Shown here one piece after another: positions 1-13,531 of a stretch of 64,000 nt of DNA. How positions within the stretch are numbered: the first letter of the stretch is position 1; each line of letters begins with the position of its first letter. The notes under the pieces were generated by a model. The model was not told where the DNA came from, ran no database searches, and saw nothing but the letters and a program-made list of their open reading frames with translations. A program made the position numbers and the translations under genes. This DNA is from Cylindrobasidium torrendii FP15055 ss-10. Taxonomy: Eukaryota; Basidiomycota; Agaricomycetes; Agaricales; Physalacriaceae. The DNA lies in NCBI GenBank assembly GCA_000934385.1, contig KN880560.1, positions 1-64,000 of the forward strand. Direction: 5' to 3'.

Positions 1-1023
1 GGCAGGGATTCACCAAGATGGAATCCCTTACCGCCGGCCCATGGCCACTCGAAGAGGGTAGTATAAGATAGAAAAAGTAGTAGACGAACCTTTGAAAATG
101 AGATGCACGAATGAGGACAGACAATGATGTTCGCTGGCAGAACTGGACGACGCGCTGTGTTTGGCGAACGGCATGCTTGGCAACAAACAAACAAGGTCCC
201 GAGTACATACCACGTGAAAGCCACGTTGATTTCGTCCATATATGGTCACAAAAAAATAAGAGATGGTGTCGTGCAAGCAGCCTAGAAACAATTAACGTTC
301 CTACGTCACGGTTTGTTAACAGGCTTAGTTTGAAAGTGAACCCTCTGACTTGTCTGACTCATTGTTTTTTGGATTATCAGCTAGCCAATTCGCCGCCGCA
401 TCCGAGCTTTCCTTCCGCAGGCGGACAAGTCCTCTAACAGCTATTTGCTTCGAACAACGGCGCCATTCATTCATGGGAGCCTCGTTGCTTTCCTCTAATG
501 TCCACTTCGGAGCCTTCCGTCTAGAATGAAACCTTGCAGGCCGATTCGCGTCGCAACGAACGGCTGACGAGAGAGAAAAAAAGAGTATCTTTGAGGCGGA
601 CTCAAGGGCTCCCCGGATTGTCCGCCTCAGCATTATTGCTCTTTCAGACGTCATCCCTTCCAAGTCCCTTCGAGCTCCTTCGAACAGTGTTATGCAAGCC
701 GGGTTTTTTCGAATCTTACACATCAGCATTGTCAGAATCTCTACCCCGGTCTCGATTGTCGGACTTTCTGAACTGGACAACTGGAGGCGATGCGGTCGTT
801 GCTGGACTCTACAGAATGCAGACGCCGACACTAGAGACGCAGCCATCGACCGCCGCTGTTAGACTTGCCTCTCCCAGCACCCCAGGCCGCAGAGGTAGGA
901 GACAATAATCGGACGGGACCGCCAATTTGTATGACATGAAGCAGTGTGACGTGAGATTCTGCAAGGTGTACGGACTCGACTCAGCCGAATCGGAACGTGC
1001 CCACTGTGGAATTCAGGCTTTGC
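1..1023. other. No gene seen (upstream region)
   Basis: I see no supportable gene here. The longest frames, such as 325-846 on the minus strand, have no recognisable domain and no convincing exon pattern. The right end is the promoter region of the gene starting at 1124. Confidence 0.5.
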
Positions 1024-1031
1024 TTTATAAA
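1024..1031 (+). promoter_or_regulatory. TATA box of DUF2156 copy 1
   Basis: TTTATAAA lies about 93 bp before the start codon at 1124. The other two copies of this gene also have a TATA box upstream. Confidence 0.55.
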
Positions 1032-1123
1032 CGACCGCCGGAATCGTCCAGACTCCAGCAAGCAATCCCTCGCTACCTCTCACAGTCCCGTCCGACCACC
1101 ACACAACACACACAATCTCAACG

Positions 1124-2422
1124 ATGGTCGCCTCCAACTCTTCAGCGTCTTCTTCCTCCACCAATGTTTCGACACCGCCCACTTCGCGCCAATCCTCCAT
1201 GGACGTCTTCGATGCGGACGTTGACTACTTTGACGATGCCGCGGATGATGATGCCACCGCGTTTCCTACCATCAAGACTGCCGGCCAAGACCTCGACAAG
1301 ACCACTGTTGCTGCTATTGTGGCCAAGTACGGCAACTCAAGTGCCACTGCCTGGCTCGAATTCGAGCGCTATCGCATCTGGCAGGCCGAGCCTGGTCAAG
1401 TCCCCGAGTCATCCTTCCTTCCCATCCAAGGCTACATGATCCGCAAGGTAAGATTTACACTTTCTCATCACATAGAACAAATACTCATTCCCCGCTTTAG
1501 AAATGGGTGTTCGCATGGGGCAACCCTCTCGTCTCGGACCGCAAGGCGCTCGACTCTACTGCCAAAGCCTTCACCGAATGGGTCCGCTCGCAAGGACTTG
1601 TGCCCGTCTGGTGCTGCATCGACGGTGACCTCGAGAAGAGCATGGCGAAGCTTGGCTGGAGCACCGTCGACTGCATCTACGAAGATGTCCTGCACCCAGA
1701 GCATGTTATTCAGATGACCTCTGCCGGCAACAAGGGCAAGGAAGGTCAACACGCCGTCAAAGATCTCAAGAAGAACCTCCGCCGCGCCGAGAAGGCGGGC
1801 GTCACTATCCAGGAGGCCACTGGCAAGTGGAACGATAACATGCGCCAGCAAGTCAACGACGGCATTGAGCGATGGAAGAAGAGCCGTGCTGGTCCCCAGA
1901 TTGCCTCGGTCAGTCCCTTTTCTCTCTACCATCATACTGTCGTACTTACTCTTCATTCAGACCACCTTTGTTGCTTTCACCGATGAACCCCATCGCCGCT
2001 ACTGGCTGGCATACCACGAAAACAAAATCGTCGGAATCCTTATCCTCACACCCACCGGCAAGCTCTCCTACCTCATCAAGAACTGTGCCTCCTTCCCCGA
2101 CGCTCCCCGCGGCACCTCTGAGACGCTCATCCACCACGGTCTCGAGGTCGTACAGAAGGAGGGCCGTGCTGCGGGCCAAGAGATCCCAGTCTCCTTCGGC
2201 ATCACCGCTTCGGACGGCGTCAAGCCTGTCTCGAACCTCTCCGGCTGGAAGATCATGTCGCTCAGCAAGGTCTACCACTCCGTCTCCATGGGCGCAGGCC
2301 TCTTCCGCCGCGCCGACTTCCGCTCCAAGTTCGATTCGGAGCACCAGCCGATGTATGTCGCCTACACCGACGGTTTCGGTGTCGACACCATCCGCTCCCT
2401 CCTCAAGGTGCTCAAGAAGTAG
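1124..2422 (+). CDS. DUF2156-type aminoacyl-tRNA-dependent transferase-like protein, copy 1
   Basis: Three exons (1124-1447, 1501-1908, 1961-2422) give 397 residues. The first ~75 residues are acidic and Ser/Thr-rich. The rest matches the double-GNAT DUF2156 fold (C-terminal domain of bacterial MprF-type lysyl/alanyl-phosphatidylglycerol synthases): a WGNPL start, a GLVPVWCC strand, the helix KDLKKNLRRAEKAG, and an end with FRSKFDSEHQPMYVAY, like the K-x-KF-x-P-x-Y ending of the family. Known members move an amino acid from aminoacyl-tRNA to a lipid. In fungi ErdS (fused to aspartyl-tRNA synthetase) makes ergosteryl-aspartate and stand-alone ErgS makes ergosteryl-glycine. No synthetase domain is present here, so an ErgS-like role is possible; the substrate is inferred. 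Paralogues lie at 12039-13329 and 22893-24269. It lacks the last intron that both of those carry. Confidence 0.8.
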
Positions 2423-3180
2423 ATGGTTTCTCTTGACCTCCAACATCAACACACATACTGTAAATTATGACATCCTCTTTTGTTTGTATTATTATACCCA
2501 TTACGACCTGTTTGTGCTTCATACATACCTACCTTGAGCTTCTGCCACTAATAGCAATACATATCTTATTGTGCACGCATCGGCATACATCCATACATCC
2601 ATACATTTCACGTAGCTTTCTCTGGGATACACGACTCAGAACTAAAAACAACTTTGTGTCCTTCTATTCAACGCAGAAAATTTTGCCTTGCAACGCTCGC
2701 TCCAGTTTTGCACTTTTAGCTCCTCGGAAACTGCCCCGATCTCGCTAACACGAGGCTATGAGTGACAGAAGGGGATAACTCCATCTTGATGGCATGCATC
2801 CCACGGACCATCTTGACTAGTCCCGAATCTATGCTGTTAGTGAGCTTTTATTCATGCCGTTTGTAGAGACCAGTATCCCTGTCACAAAGTAGTCCAGTAC
2901 TACCATGCTGTACATAAAAAGCCATTATGCGCATCTGACAAATCTCCGAGAAACCACCATATGCATATACACATGAGTATGGAAACCAATAAACGCGAAG
3001 ACAGCGTCACAAAAGAAATCGAAACCATGAAGAATCACTAAAGCTACAAATGATGTGTACACAGAACGGAAAACCAAACCCTCTATGTAAGTAGAGTGGA
3101 AACGGTGAGAGGACAGATAAGACATGAAGGGGTCGTAGTAATACAGTACAGAGGTTCAAATGTCCTGGTACGTTAGATAG
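2423..3180. other. Intergenic, convergent 3' ends
   Basis: Space between two converging genes. It holds a short run of CATC/CATAC-type units near 2578-2610 and no supportable gene. Confidence 0.5.
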
Positions 3181-4428
3181 CTACAGGGAGGGCAAGGTAA
3201 GCGATGGGCACGATCGTAAATGAGACGGCGCACATATATGCATTCCTTGGACTGCAGCGATGATCTCGGCGCCCAAACCAGCCTGCTTGACGAGGTCCTT
3301 GACCTGCTGAACAATAGTTTCCCGTGGATGAATCTTTGTCTTCAGATCCGTTTTGCAGTGAATGATGACCACACGAAGGCCGTCGAGCTTGCCCTTGAGC
3401 GCGTCCGGGTTGCCCGCGCTGCGCTGTTTTTTCTTTGGCCGGCGCAGAGTGTTCTTCCGCGAATCGCGAAGGGCAACCTCGGTCGCTAGCGTTGTGAGCT
3501 CATCGAGCAGGTGTTCTGGGGACAGGTGGCCGAAGAGCAGCTCGTCGGGATGCCCAGAAGGGAAAGAACACTCGATGAAGATGGTAGAAAGCTGCTCGGG
3601 AAACTTGCGCGCTGTTTCAGCCCAGACGTGCCCCAGCCGCGGGTTCTTGGAGAGTTTGTCTGGCGCGACGTCGCCGAAGAAGAGGAATTCTTTTTGGGAT
3701 GGATCGTGACGGATGAAAAACGCGGAGGACTCGTAGTCGTCCCCGTGGCTAACAGGCATGCGCCGAAGTGAGATGTCACAATGTATGGGTTGGTATTTTA
3801 GCCGGATCCTGAAGTGGTTCGGATTAGCCCAATGTGGAACAAGAGCAGCGGCACCTCACTCTTTGAGAAGGTACAGATGAGAGGCGTCGTCTTCTGAGAA
3901 GCTGGCCAACTGCGGCCAGATGGTTCCCTGGAAGATGTGGTCCATGAGAGCGTCGAGGACGTCCTTGGCGGCGTATATTCGTTTTCGCCTGCCTGAGCAA
4001 GACCCAGCGGCGAGGATGAGGCTGCTAGTGTGGTCGAGATGGGCATGGCTGATGACATAGGAACTGGGAGGGACGATAAGAAGGGCTGCTAGGCTGGCTG
4101 GTTACGCACACTACAGAATCATAGAGGTCGGCAGCGCAGTGGTTGTTGTCTTCACCCAAGAGGGTCGGGTTGTCACGAAGAATCCGTGCTAGGGCACCTT
4201 GTCCAGAGCCTGAACTGGGGTAAGAAAATGTTATGATATTAAGAACACGTCTACGCACCAGCCTCAAGAGCCACGATCCCGTCGCTCCACTCCGAGTCCA
4301 CTGGTTTGAGAAGGTAACTGTGCAACAATGAGCGCTGTGCCGGGAAGGATCTGCGGCACGCACGCAGAGAGATCGGTCTCGTCGATGCCCCCGCTCGCGC
4401 CGACGACGAGCATGTCGAAAGTATACAT
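3181..4428 (-). CDS. PDE1: Class II (low-affinity) 3',5'-cyclic-AMP phosphodiesterase
   Basis: Multi-exon gene of the PDE1 family, metallo-beta-lactamase-fold enzymes that hydrolyse cAMP to AMP and damp cAMP/PKA signalling. The start at 4428 gives FDMLVVGASGG, the family's N-terminal strand and glycine turn. Splicing then gives SAYLLKP and ALEAGSGQGALARIL, followed by the metal-binding signature SHAHLDH near 4040. Downstream are FFGDVAPD and ECSFPSGHPDELLFGHLSPEHLLDEL-type sequence (read in pieces), diagnostic for this family, and a late VVIIHCK motif. Four or more introns of about 50 bp break the frame; I placed the first two with confidence. The protein ends in a short tail at 3181. It is divergent from the gene starting at 4688, with about 260 bp between start codons. 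Confidence 0.9.
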
Positions 4429-4687
4429 AGCGTTTAAGAAACAGAGGGAAGAAGACCAGGACGAGAGGGAGAACAGACAAGGGAGAGCAGGGCCAGGCCA
4501 CTTTTGGAGAGAGCTGGGAAGGGTCCGGTGATTGCCATCGACTTGGGTGTGATTTGATCGCAACCCTTTCCTCGTCGTCGTCGCGGTCAAAGCCCACCTT
4601 TGGAACGGACGCAATAGCCTATTTGTCGGAACCGCGGTCCGATCACCGGTCCATCCTTGAATCTTGACTTTCCCTCTTACCCCCAGG

Positions 4688-7078
4688 ATGCAGGCTGCAC
4701 CGGCGCCGAGGGACAACGCTGCAAAACTGGAAGACTACAAAATGAGGCTCGCGCACAAGGATTTGGCTGTCTTCGAGCGTATTTCCGTCAAATTTGGCAA
4801 ATACATTGCGAATCCCAGGGCGTTTTACTCGGAGGCGCGCGCAAAGGTCGGTGATGCGCGGGCTCGTACAAGGCAGCGCTGATGGAAGCGTAGATTCTTG
4901 AGCTCATCGAGGTGCGCGTCCTGCCCCACTTTTGACTCCTTGCTAATATCGCCCAGGCTGCGTATGACAACGCTGCCTTTCATTCTGGCGTGCAGAAAGG
5001 TGCCCCGTTATGTGGAATTCAGACCCAATGGGCGCGCTGCTACGTGTATCTTGTGCACGGTCTGTACATGAATCAAGAGAGATACAACAACGACCCTGAC
5101 CTACATAGTGTGTACCCTGCATTCATGAGAAACGTCCCTTTGACCGCGTCTAGACAAGCTTCGTTATCTCATCGCGACCGCATTCAATGAGCAGCACCCA
5201 CCAGGACCGCACGTGGTTCCGCCTGACCCTGTATGCCAACAACCCGGGATGGCGCCGTCGACATCGTCGAGACAAAGTTCTGCAGCCCCGGCACCGTCGG
5301 TCGCATCTACAGAGCCACTCCCGACTCCACCAGCCACAGCGACACGCCCAGTACCACCAAAGCCTCCACCAAAGTCCAGAAGGCTTGTCTTTGACGAAAT
5401 AGCGGCGCTCGATGAGGAGGACTACGAGGCCACCAAACAAACAAGCTCGTCAGCAAGTCCAGAGATCGCACGAGGGCCATCCGAGGAGCAGCCAAGAGCA
5501 TCGCAGACTCCAGTGCCAGCAGAGAAGGAAGAGCCGGACTTAGTCGCCATGGAGGTCGACACTCCGGAACCAGAGCCAAAGACAACACTGAGGCAGGAAG
5601 AACCAGCGGACATGGAAGTCGAAACACCACCAGCTGCACGCCTACAGCCCATGAACCGCGAGGACTATCAAAAGGATCTGATTGACCGTAAGCCTCCCTT
5701 TGTAACCTTTCATCTTTCTCACGCGGCATAGTGGGACTAAGCGAAGCGGCCGTCATTGTCGACGGGGTCGACATTCCGTGTCCTAAGTCAACGGTCTCTA
5801 TTCTTGTCAAACCCGGCCTCTTCAAGGCCTTGGCTAAGTGGAACGGGCGCTTTGATGATTCAAGGTGAGTCTGCAAGTCTGTCTGTATTGCAGAGCCAAC
5901 CGTCATCAGCGGACTTGACGAATGCCAGTGTATTTCAATATGTGCAACTACATACGATGAAATTGATGCACTGGGTATGCTGAGTGCCGAGGCCGACCCA
6001 CAACTTGCCGCGCAGCTCCCTAGCAAATTGCGTGCGTTCTGGGGCGCTGTGGAAACATGCCGCCTCACCTTTGCGCATCAAAAGGATGTCGTACTGAACT
6101 TCTCTGACCTGACGATCGTACGTCTATACACATCTTGTCCAGCTGACTCAGTGTTGACTTTATTTCAGCGACCCTTTGGTCTCATCGACCTGTCGCCCTA
6201 TTTGCAGCAGGGGGTCAATGTGCTACAGCTTGAAGCGGAACAAACTCCGGCACTTGGAGCACTGTTATTCATTGTACGGCATCCTCCAACGATTCGACAG
6301 CTCGAGCATGTCGCTATCGAGCGGGTTAAGCGTCTTGGATTGATCAAACCGCCCGTACCAGTGGACCCCTTCCCGATGAGAGATATCGTCCTTCCCGAAC
6401 ATGGTGCGCCCTAAATCTGTGTCTGTACCGTCCCGCTCATCGAAATTTGCAGATGGCTTCTCAGACAAAACAAGCGCGATTCTGTTCGACATACTCAAAC
6501 TTCCACCAGCGACAATGAAGCTTCATGTAGAACTCTCATCTGAGCAATTCGCGAAGATCAGCCGCTGGAATGCGCGGTTCAAAGACCATACCGATGAGGT
6601 GGAGACTTCGCTCGTTGTTTCGTTTGTGTGTTCACAAATGGACAACGCGAGGGAGTTCATGAGCGGGGAGAGATTTCAGCCAGAGAAATTGACCATATCG
6701 TGGCCCCAGCGAGGGAATGTTGTCATGAATATACCAGGCCAGGATGGGGTTATACCACTCTCGCCACCCGTGCTGGTACGTCTCCCATGCATCATGCTAC
6801 TACAGCGTCGTCTAATGAGCTTACAGCCTGACGTGAATGGTGCCGTTGACCTGAGTCCATACCTTGCGGAAGGCAAGAATGAGCTGAACATTGCGTGTAA
6901 CGACGATTTTGGTGTGGAGAAAAGGGTGATTGTTGTGTTGGTGCATCCGCCGACGAAGAAGCAGCTTCAGCAAGTGTTGGAACGGAGGAAGGCGGAAAGG
7001 GCTTTTCAAATGTGGACGAAGGAGACGTTCAATGAGCCGTTGAAGTGGGAGGAGTTTGTACCCGCTGGAGCAACTTGA
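4688..7078 (+). CDS. Unrecognised 670-residue protein with a tandem repeated domain
   Basis: Nine exons (4688-4846, 4894-4911, 4957-5107, 5154-5687, 5732-5864, 5910-6117, 6169-6403, 6453-6775, 6827-7078) join without a frame break into 670 residues. Exon 2 is only 18 bp. Residues ~1-125 are helical, with a LRYLIATAFNEQHPPGP stretch. Residues ~130-285 are low-complexity and rich in Pro, Glu and Thr, probably disordered. The remainder holds two copies of one domain, each with a W-N-x-R-F motif, a later DLSPYL-x-G-x-N-x-L strand pair and a closing HPPT-x-x-QL helix. I know no family that fits with confidence. The DLSPYL part faintly recalls the PINIT domain of SUMO ligases, but there is no MIZ/SP-RING zinc finger, so I do not claim that function. 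Confidence 0.75.
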
Positions 7079-7641
7079 GGACCATCATCGGCATCCCGAC
7101 GAGGATGATAACGACAGGGAAGAGGACAGATGATTTCAGCCAGTGGCACATACATGTAAGTGTATATACGGTGATTGTTTAGTTGGAGGTTACTGTTGGA
7201 CAGCTTCGCTCTGTGGACGGTGTCTTCCTTATCGCAGTGTTTGGGTGACCTTTTTAGGTGGACATCAATACAGATCTTGTTTTCCGCCCTGCACATTGCA
7301 AATTTCCTAACTTGCAAGGGTGGAACAGTTCGCCGTTGCGCGAGCCTCGTGTTAGCAACCTCGTGACCTCCGTCGCGTAGAACTTCAAAGAAGTTAGCAA
7401 GCAGCTTGATTTATAGCGCAGCATCTGCACTGTGTTCAGTCAACTGAAGAGCAGGTTTTCGACGGTAAACAGGTAACACATTCATTCAGGAGATACAAGT
7501 ACATTTGTTTCTTTCGCTACTACGCTACCTACGATGAAGCCATGACATCTTCAAAAAGAAGACAAAGACGCTATTTTTGCGACTACTACTATCGATAACA
7601 TGAGTACAAGCGTGGCCGACATACAGGAATTCAGCTCACCT
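7079..7641. other. Intergenic, convergent 3' ends
   Basis: No supportable gene. The longest frames are short and show no exon pattern. Confidence 0.5.
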
Positions 7642-9028
<1,387 letters not shown>

Positions 9029-10056
9029 TTAGAGAAACGATATGAAGGAATTCACCCTCAAGCTATCATTCTGGTTCACCTTTGCGTGTTTCTTCAGATA
9101 GTCGTGGAGCAGCTGCAAGCTGGGCTCATGCGAGCACTGGATTTCGAGCCTGTCGTGTCCGGCCGTCACAATCAGGGTGTACGGCGCCTTGGATGCGAAG
9201 AGGTCCGATGGACGTGGAAGCTGGTCGACGGTGGGCAGACAGGTAGGAGTGCCATCCGCCGCGGTAGGTAATGTTGCCGTATCTCCGCTCCGGGACGATG
9301 GGAGAGGAGGAGTCTTGACATCTGCCCAATCTTCGTCCTCCACGTCAACCTTCGCGGGCGAAAACAAATGGTCGAAGGATTTCTCGAGAGCGGCGCTGAC
9401 GCGGTGCGGCTCGACTGCAGCAACGTTGAGTACGAACACGCGCAGCTTCTTATCCCAGACAGTGCTCATGTCTGATGCCGGTTGGACGCGGAGGGTTATT
9501 TCTCCGCCGTGGCCCTCCAGAATGGTGAGGAGCTCTTCAGCCCATGCTTCGTCGTCGAGGCGCGCAAGGAGCTGGTCGTACCAGACAGTAGTAGTGGCGA
9601 CAATGGATGGCACAAAAGTCGTCTTGTCAGGAAACGTGTCGCCCAGCTCAGACCACAGCAGCGACCATTGTGCGAGTGGGGTGATGGTATGGCCAAGGGT
9701 GGCTTTGAGGTCGGCGATGGATTTGTGGAGAGAGGAGTTTGGGGAGTCCCAGAGGTTGCGAATGTCGACGCGTATTTTCAGAGGGCTGTGTGTGTAGCTA
9801 GTGAGATCTGGTGCTTGAGGAAAGATAGGATTGTCGTTACAGGTCTTTGTCCATAGTTCGACTAGGAGAGATGACAGAGGATGAATCGAGGAGAATACTC
9901 GGACACGTCACCCTTGAGTTGCGTCCACGTATTTACACGATTAATGTTGCATATATCCTCGGAGGGACGTACTCCTACACTTTGACGACGGAGTAGTGAG
10001 ATTCGAGGAGGAACGCAGAAGTGCGGAATGATTAATGAATGGTTAAAGAGGGTCAA
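9029..10056 (-). CDS. Unrecognised 325-residue protein
   Basis: Two exons: 10056-9912, a 50-bp intron, then 9861-9029. The phases agree at the junction and the product is 325 residues. The first ~35 residues carry several arginines and no acidic residue, so a mitochondrial presequence is possible but not shown. The middle includes LKIRVDIRNLWDSP and a Trp-rich helical stretch. Residues ~240-285 are Pro/Thr-rich linker. The last ~45 residues read like a small domain, with LFASKAPYTLIVTAG and a closing helix. I recognise no family. A spliced frame of this length supports a real gene; the start codon is less sure. Confidence 0.6.
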
Positions 10057-10594
10057 ACACCGCGGATGTGAAGTAAAAATCTAATTGGACCACCTAAGGA
10101 CTGCGCTGTCGGCTTGAAACAAGCTTATAGCAGGCAAAGTTGAAAGTCTAGGCAAAATCGTTGGCAGTTGGCGCGAGTGGCCTGTCATTTGTATCTTTTG
10201 AAACGAGTCTCATACGTCAAGAGGAGCCACCTCTACATGGGAGGAAAGCGTGGATTGAGGTCAATGGTCGAACGTGAGTGGGTTGTGATGGCAAGAGCTG
10301 AAGTGGTACCTGGGATCGGACTCGGTTTCCGAACCTTGGTGATCTGAACGTTCATCAATCGCTACCTCCTCCAAATGTCACTTGTATCTGCGCTTGTAAA
10401 TTAAAACCCAATCTCTTTGATATGGTGCCTGCTCATGAGTACCTTTCATTGACAACGCACGACCCCCTGCGTTCTATCTACTATCCTAAATGAGCCATAA
10501 TTCGCGGACCACCGCCAGCCCTTGCTGCCCAGCTTTAAATTGGACTTTGAACAAATAATCCGTACTTCTCCTTTTCATTCCCCTCCTCTTCATC
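10057..10594. other. Intergenic, divergent promoters
   Basis: About 540 bp between divergent start codons. No gene or repeat seen. Confidence 0.5.
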
Positions 10595-11672
10595 ATGCCT
10601 GCCCCCAAGCTCACTCCCAAGCCTGCTGTTGAGAAATTGTCTCTGGCGGTGCGGAAGGACGGTACGTCTCCGTTCACTCACAAATTTCACCATTTTGCCT
10701 GTTCTAATCAAGGCGTGTGCAGTACGCGACACATACGAGTCCCGGAGGGAAGAATGGGAAAGCGAGATCGCTACGCTCCTTGGCGAGCCAATCAAGCTCA
10801 ACTTCAACCCGAACGAAGTGTGGGCATACAATCTCGATGGAAGCAGCTCCAGTGCCGGTTACACTCTGAAAAGGTTCGTTCCCAACCCTCCTTCATCGAG
10901 TCAAGCTGACGGCTTTGTAGCTACGCCGAGGGCTTCATATACGCTCTAAAGAGCTATGTGGAAAAGTACGGCGACGAGGGGAAGGCATACTTCCTCGAAG
11001 CCGTCACCCAATCCGAAGTCACGCTTGGCGTCAACACCCTCGGGGACAAATGCCCTGTCATCGACTCCCTCGTCAAGGACGGCGTATACCACATTCTTTT
11101 CCGTCACGACTCCCTGGGATCCAACACCAGCTCGCTGTCGGACTCGCTTGTCACTGCGCTCGAAGGCGCGCCGCACCCTGGCTTTACCATCTCCACGAAG
11201 AACTCTATCGCTACGTCCTGGGACGAGACCATCGAAGAGCTCACAGAGCAATTCGTCAGCATAACCGGCATCAAAGACCTCAAACTCGACCCAAACTTCG
11301 AGGCGAACTACAAGGCGCTGAGCGAGGACAAGAAAGTACGCGAGGACTGGCGCACGAACTTTGGCGAGGCGACGCTGGCATATTTCCAGGACGGGCTGAA
11401 GTATCAGATAGAGTACCAGAAGTTCAAGGACGATGAGATGTTGCAGGAAGGGCTCCAGGAGGCTGTGGAAAAGAATACGTTTGTTTTGCGCGTGGTGCCG
11501 AAGACTAAGAAGACGTACAATGAAGTGGTAATTGAGGATGGTGTTCTGTACCTCCAGGTGTGTTGATTCCTCGATTGAGGTGGGGTTTGCTAACACTTTG
11601 TGTTAGACGACGGGCGAGTACTGGTGGTGTAACACTTCCAATGTGGGTGAAGGGCTGCTTGACATTCTTTGA
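10595..11672 (+). CDS. Conserved-looking basidiomycete protein of unknown function
   Basis: Four exons (10595-10661, 10723-10873, 10921-11557, 11607-11672) give 306 residues with consistent phases. The product begins with a short Pro/Lys-rich segment (MPAPKLTPKP) and then appears mixed alpha/beta, without signal peptide or membrane segment. Stretches such as GDKCPVIDSLVKDGVYHILF and FGEATLAYFQDGLKYQIEYQ look well structured. The last small exon encodes TTGEYWWCNTSN. I do not recognise a named domain and propose no function. The small last exon with correct splice sites makes a chance frame unlikely. Confidence 0.72.
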
Positions 11673-12038
11673 AAGCGGAATTTGCGGTTATTTATTGGAT
11701 GAATGTAACAAGGCGCATGTGTACAGTTATTGAGCAAAAAGATCCAGCGTGTTCCCGCATTCGAATGGCTCTGTTGTAAGAAAATCTTCAGGCGAAACCC
11801 ATCGTAACGGCTCAGGCTTCCTATGGAGTAAGACTCAGTGCGCTGACTCCAAAACTGGGTGCAAGTGTCATTCTCTAATTACATTTGGGTATTTCAACGG
11901 CGTGTGTAACAAAGTATACTAGAGTTAGTTACGTACATACATACATGTATACATCTAAATACAGTCCATGATTATTTCTTGAGCGTCATTAGTGGTGATA
12001 CATACATGGTAGGCGAGCAAGATCTGTCCTGATCGACA
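11673..12038. other. Intergenic, convergent 3' ends
   Basis: Short space between converging genes. It holds a small CATA microsatellite around 11933-11955. No gene. Confidence 0.5.
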
Positions 12039-13329
12039 TTACTTCCTCAAGAGTTTGAGCAGTGCGCGAATGCCTTCTATACCGAAGCCCTTGTTGTAGC
12101 ACACATACATGGGCTGGTGCCCGGAATCGAACTTGGACTGCACAGCATGTAAGTATAAACGCACATACAAGAGACAAAAAGACGTACTCTGAAGTCCGCG
12201 CGCTTGAGTAGGCCAGCGCTATGGGTAACAGAGTGGTACACCTTTGAGAGCGAGGTAATCTTCCATCCGGAGAGATTGTCAACCGGACGGACTTCGTCAG
12301 CGGCAGTGATGCCAAAGCTGACGTTGATGGCGTGGCCTTTCTCCTTCTCCTCAGCGTGTATGTCCTCGAGGCCACGGTGGATGAGGGCTTCAGAGGTGCC
12401 GCGTGGTGCGTCTGGGAACGAGGCGCAGTTCTTGATGACATAGTGTTCACCAGTGTGTGCGAGGATCAGAATGCCAACAATCTTCGACTCGTGGTATGCG
12501 AGCCAGTAGCGACGGTGCTCTTCGTCGGTGAATGGCATGAATGTTGTCTACATCAAAAATATGAGGCAAGGAATCGAGAGGTGAAGAAGGTATGACATAC
12601 CGCAGCGATTTGCACGCCTGAACGATTGTTCTTCCAACGTTCGACACCATCATTGACGCCAGTACGGAGCTCGTCTGTCCACTTTCCAGTGACCTCATCG
12701 ATGGTGACGCCAGCCTTGTCTGCGCGGCGCAAGTTCTTCTTGAGATCCTTGACGACGTGCTGGCCCTCTTTGCCCTTGGATTGAGCAGAGGTGAGCTCGA
12801 CGACATGCTCAGGCTGAAGAACATCCTCGTAGATGCATTCGACAGTGCTGAAGCCAATGTTGGCCAGTACCTTCTCCAATGGAAGGTCGACGCAGCACCA
12901 GACGGTCTGCAGACCCTGGGACTCGACCCAACCGATGAACGCCTTGGCTGTCTCCTCGAGAGCGGAGGGATCATGAACAAGCGGGTCGCCCCAGGCGAAG
13001 ATCCAACTCTTCTTCTTCATGTACCCTTGGACGGGCTGGAAAGGGGAATTGGGAACAGCACCTGGCGGTGCTTGCCAGAGCTGGTAGCGCTCGAACTCAA
13101 GCCATGCAGTCGCGCTGGAATTGCCGTATTTCGCGACAAGGTCGGCAATGGATGCCTTGTCGATCTTGGGCTGGCCGGTAGCCTCGGGGTCTGCCAGGGA
13201 GAGCTCACTCTCGTCGGCATCGGCCTGGTCAAAGCTGAAGTCCTCGTCGTCGAACGAGTCGTCGGAGTGGTGGCCGTTGGCGGAGACCTCGGATTCGTTT
13301 TTCTTGGTGAAAAATGGGATGGAGGGCAT
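12039..13329 (-). CDS. DUF2156-type aminoacyl-tRNA-dependent transferase-like protein, copy 2
   Basis: Three exons on the minus strand (13329-12601, 12547-12188, 12137-12039) give 395 residues. The domain order matches copy 1: acidic N-terminal ~75 residues, GNSSATAWLEFERY, FAWGDPL, KDLKKNLRRADKAG, RRYWLAYHESKIVGILIL and the ending FRSKFDSGHQPMY. It is the most diverged of the three (SGWKITSLSKVYHSVTHSAG against SGWKIMSLSKVYHSVSMGAG). It lacks the intron after the GYM-x-K motif found in copies 1 and 3, but has the late intron that copy 1 lacks. Its start codon is 203 bp from that of the divergent alpha/beta hydrolase at 13532. Known fungal members attach amino acids to ergosterol from charged tRNA; the substrate here is inferred only. 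Confidence 0.8.
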
Positions 13330-13370
13330 GATGGAGGGAGTGATAAGCGTCGAGGCTAATTCAGTCGCGT

Positions 13371-13379
13371 CTTTATATA
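13371..13379 (-). promoter_or_regulatory. TATA box of DUF2156 copy 2
   Basis: TATATAAAG on the minus strand, about 45 bp upstream of the start codon at 13329, inside the 203-bp divergent promoter shared with the alpha/beta hydrolase. Confidence 0.55.
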
Positions 13380-13531
13380 AACAACGGACAGCACGAAAGC
13401 CGGACGATCGCGGTGATGTCATCGCTCTAGATGATGCGAGACACTCCTCGACGGATTTCCACTGACGTCCATTTCGACGCCATATATGCGCCTCCATCGT
13501 CGCCGGTCAACGTTGGATTGCGACCATCACC

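Noticed and set aside
325..846. 173-residue minus-strand frame in the first kilobase
   Set aside because: No domain, no splice pattern and ordinary length for chance in this base composition.
5732..7078. SUMO-ligase (PINIT) assignment for the tandem domain
   Set aside because: Only a faint strand-pattern likeness; the MIZ/SP-RING zinc finger that defines these ligases is missing.
10946..11596. 216-residue minus-strand frame
   Set aside because: Antisense to the well-spliced gene at 10595-11672 and without its own features.
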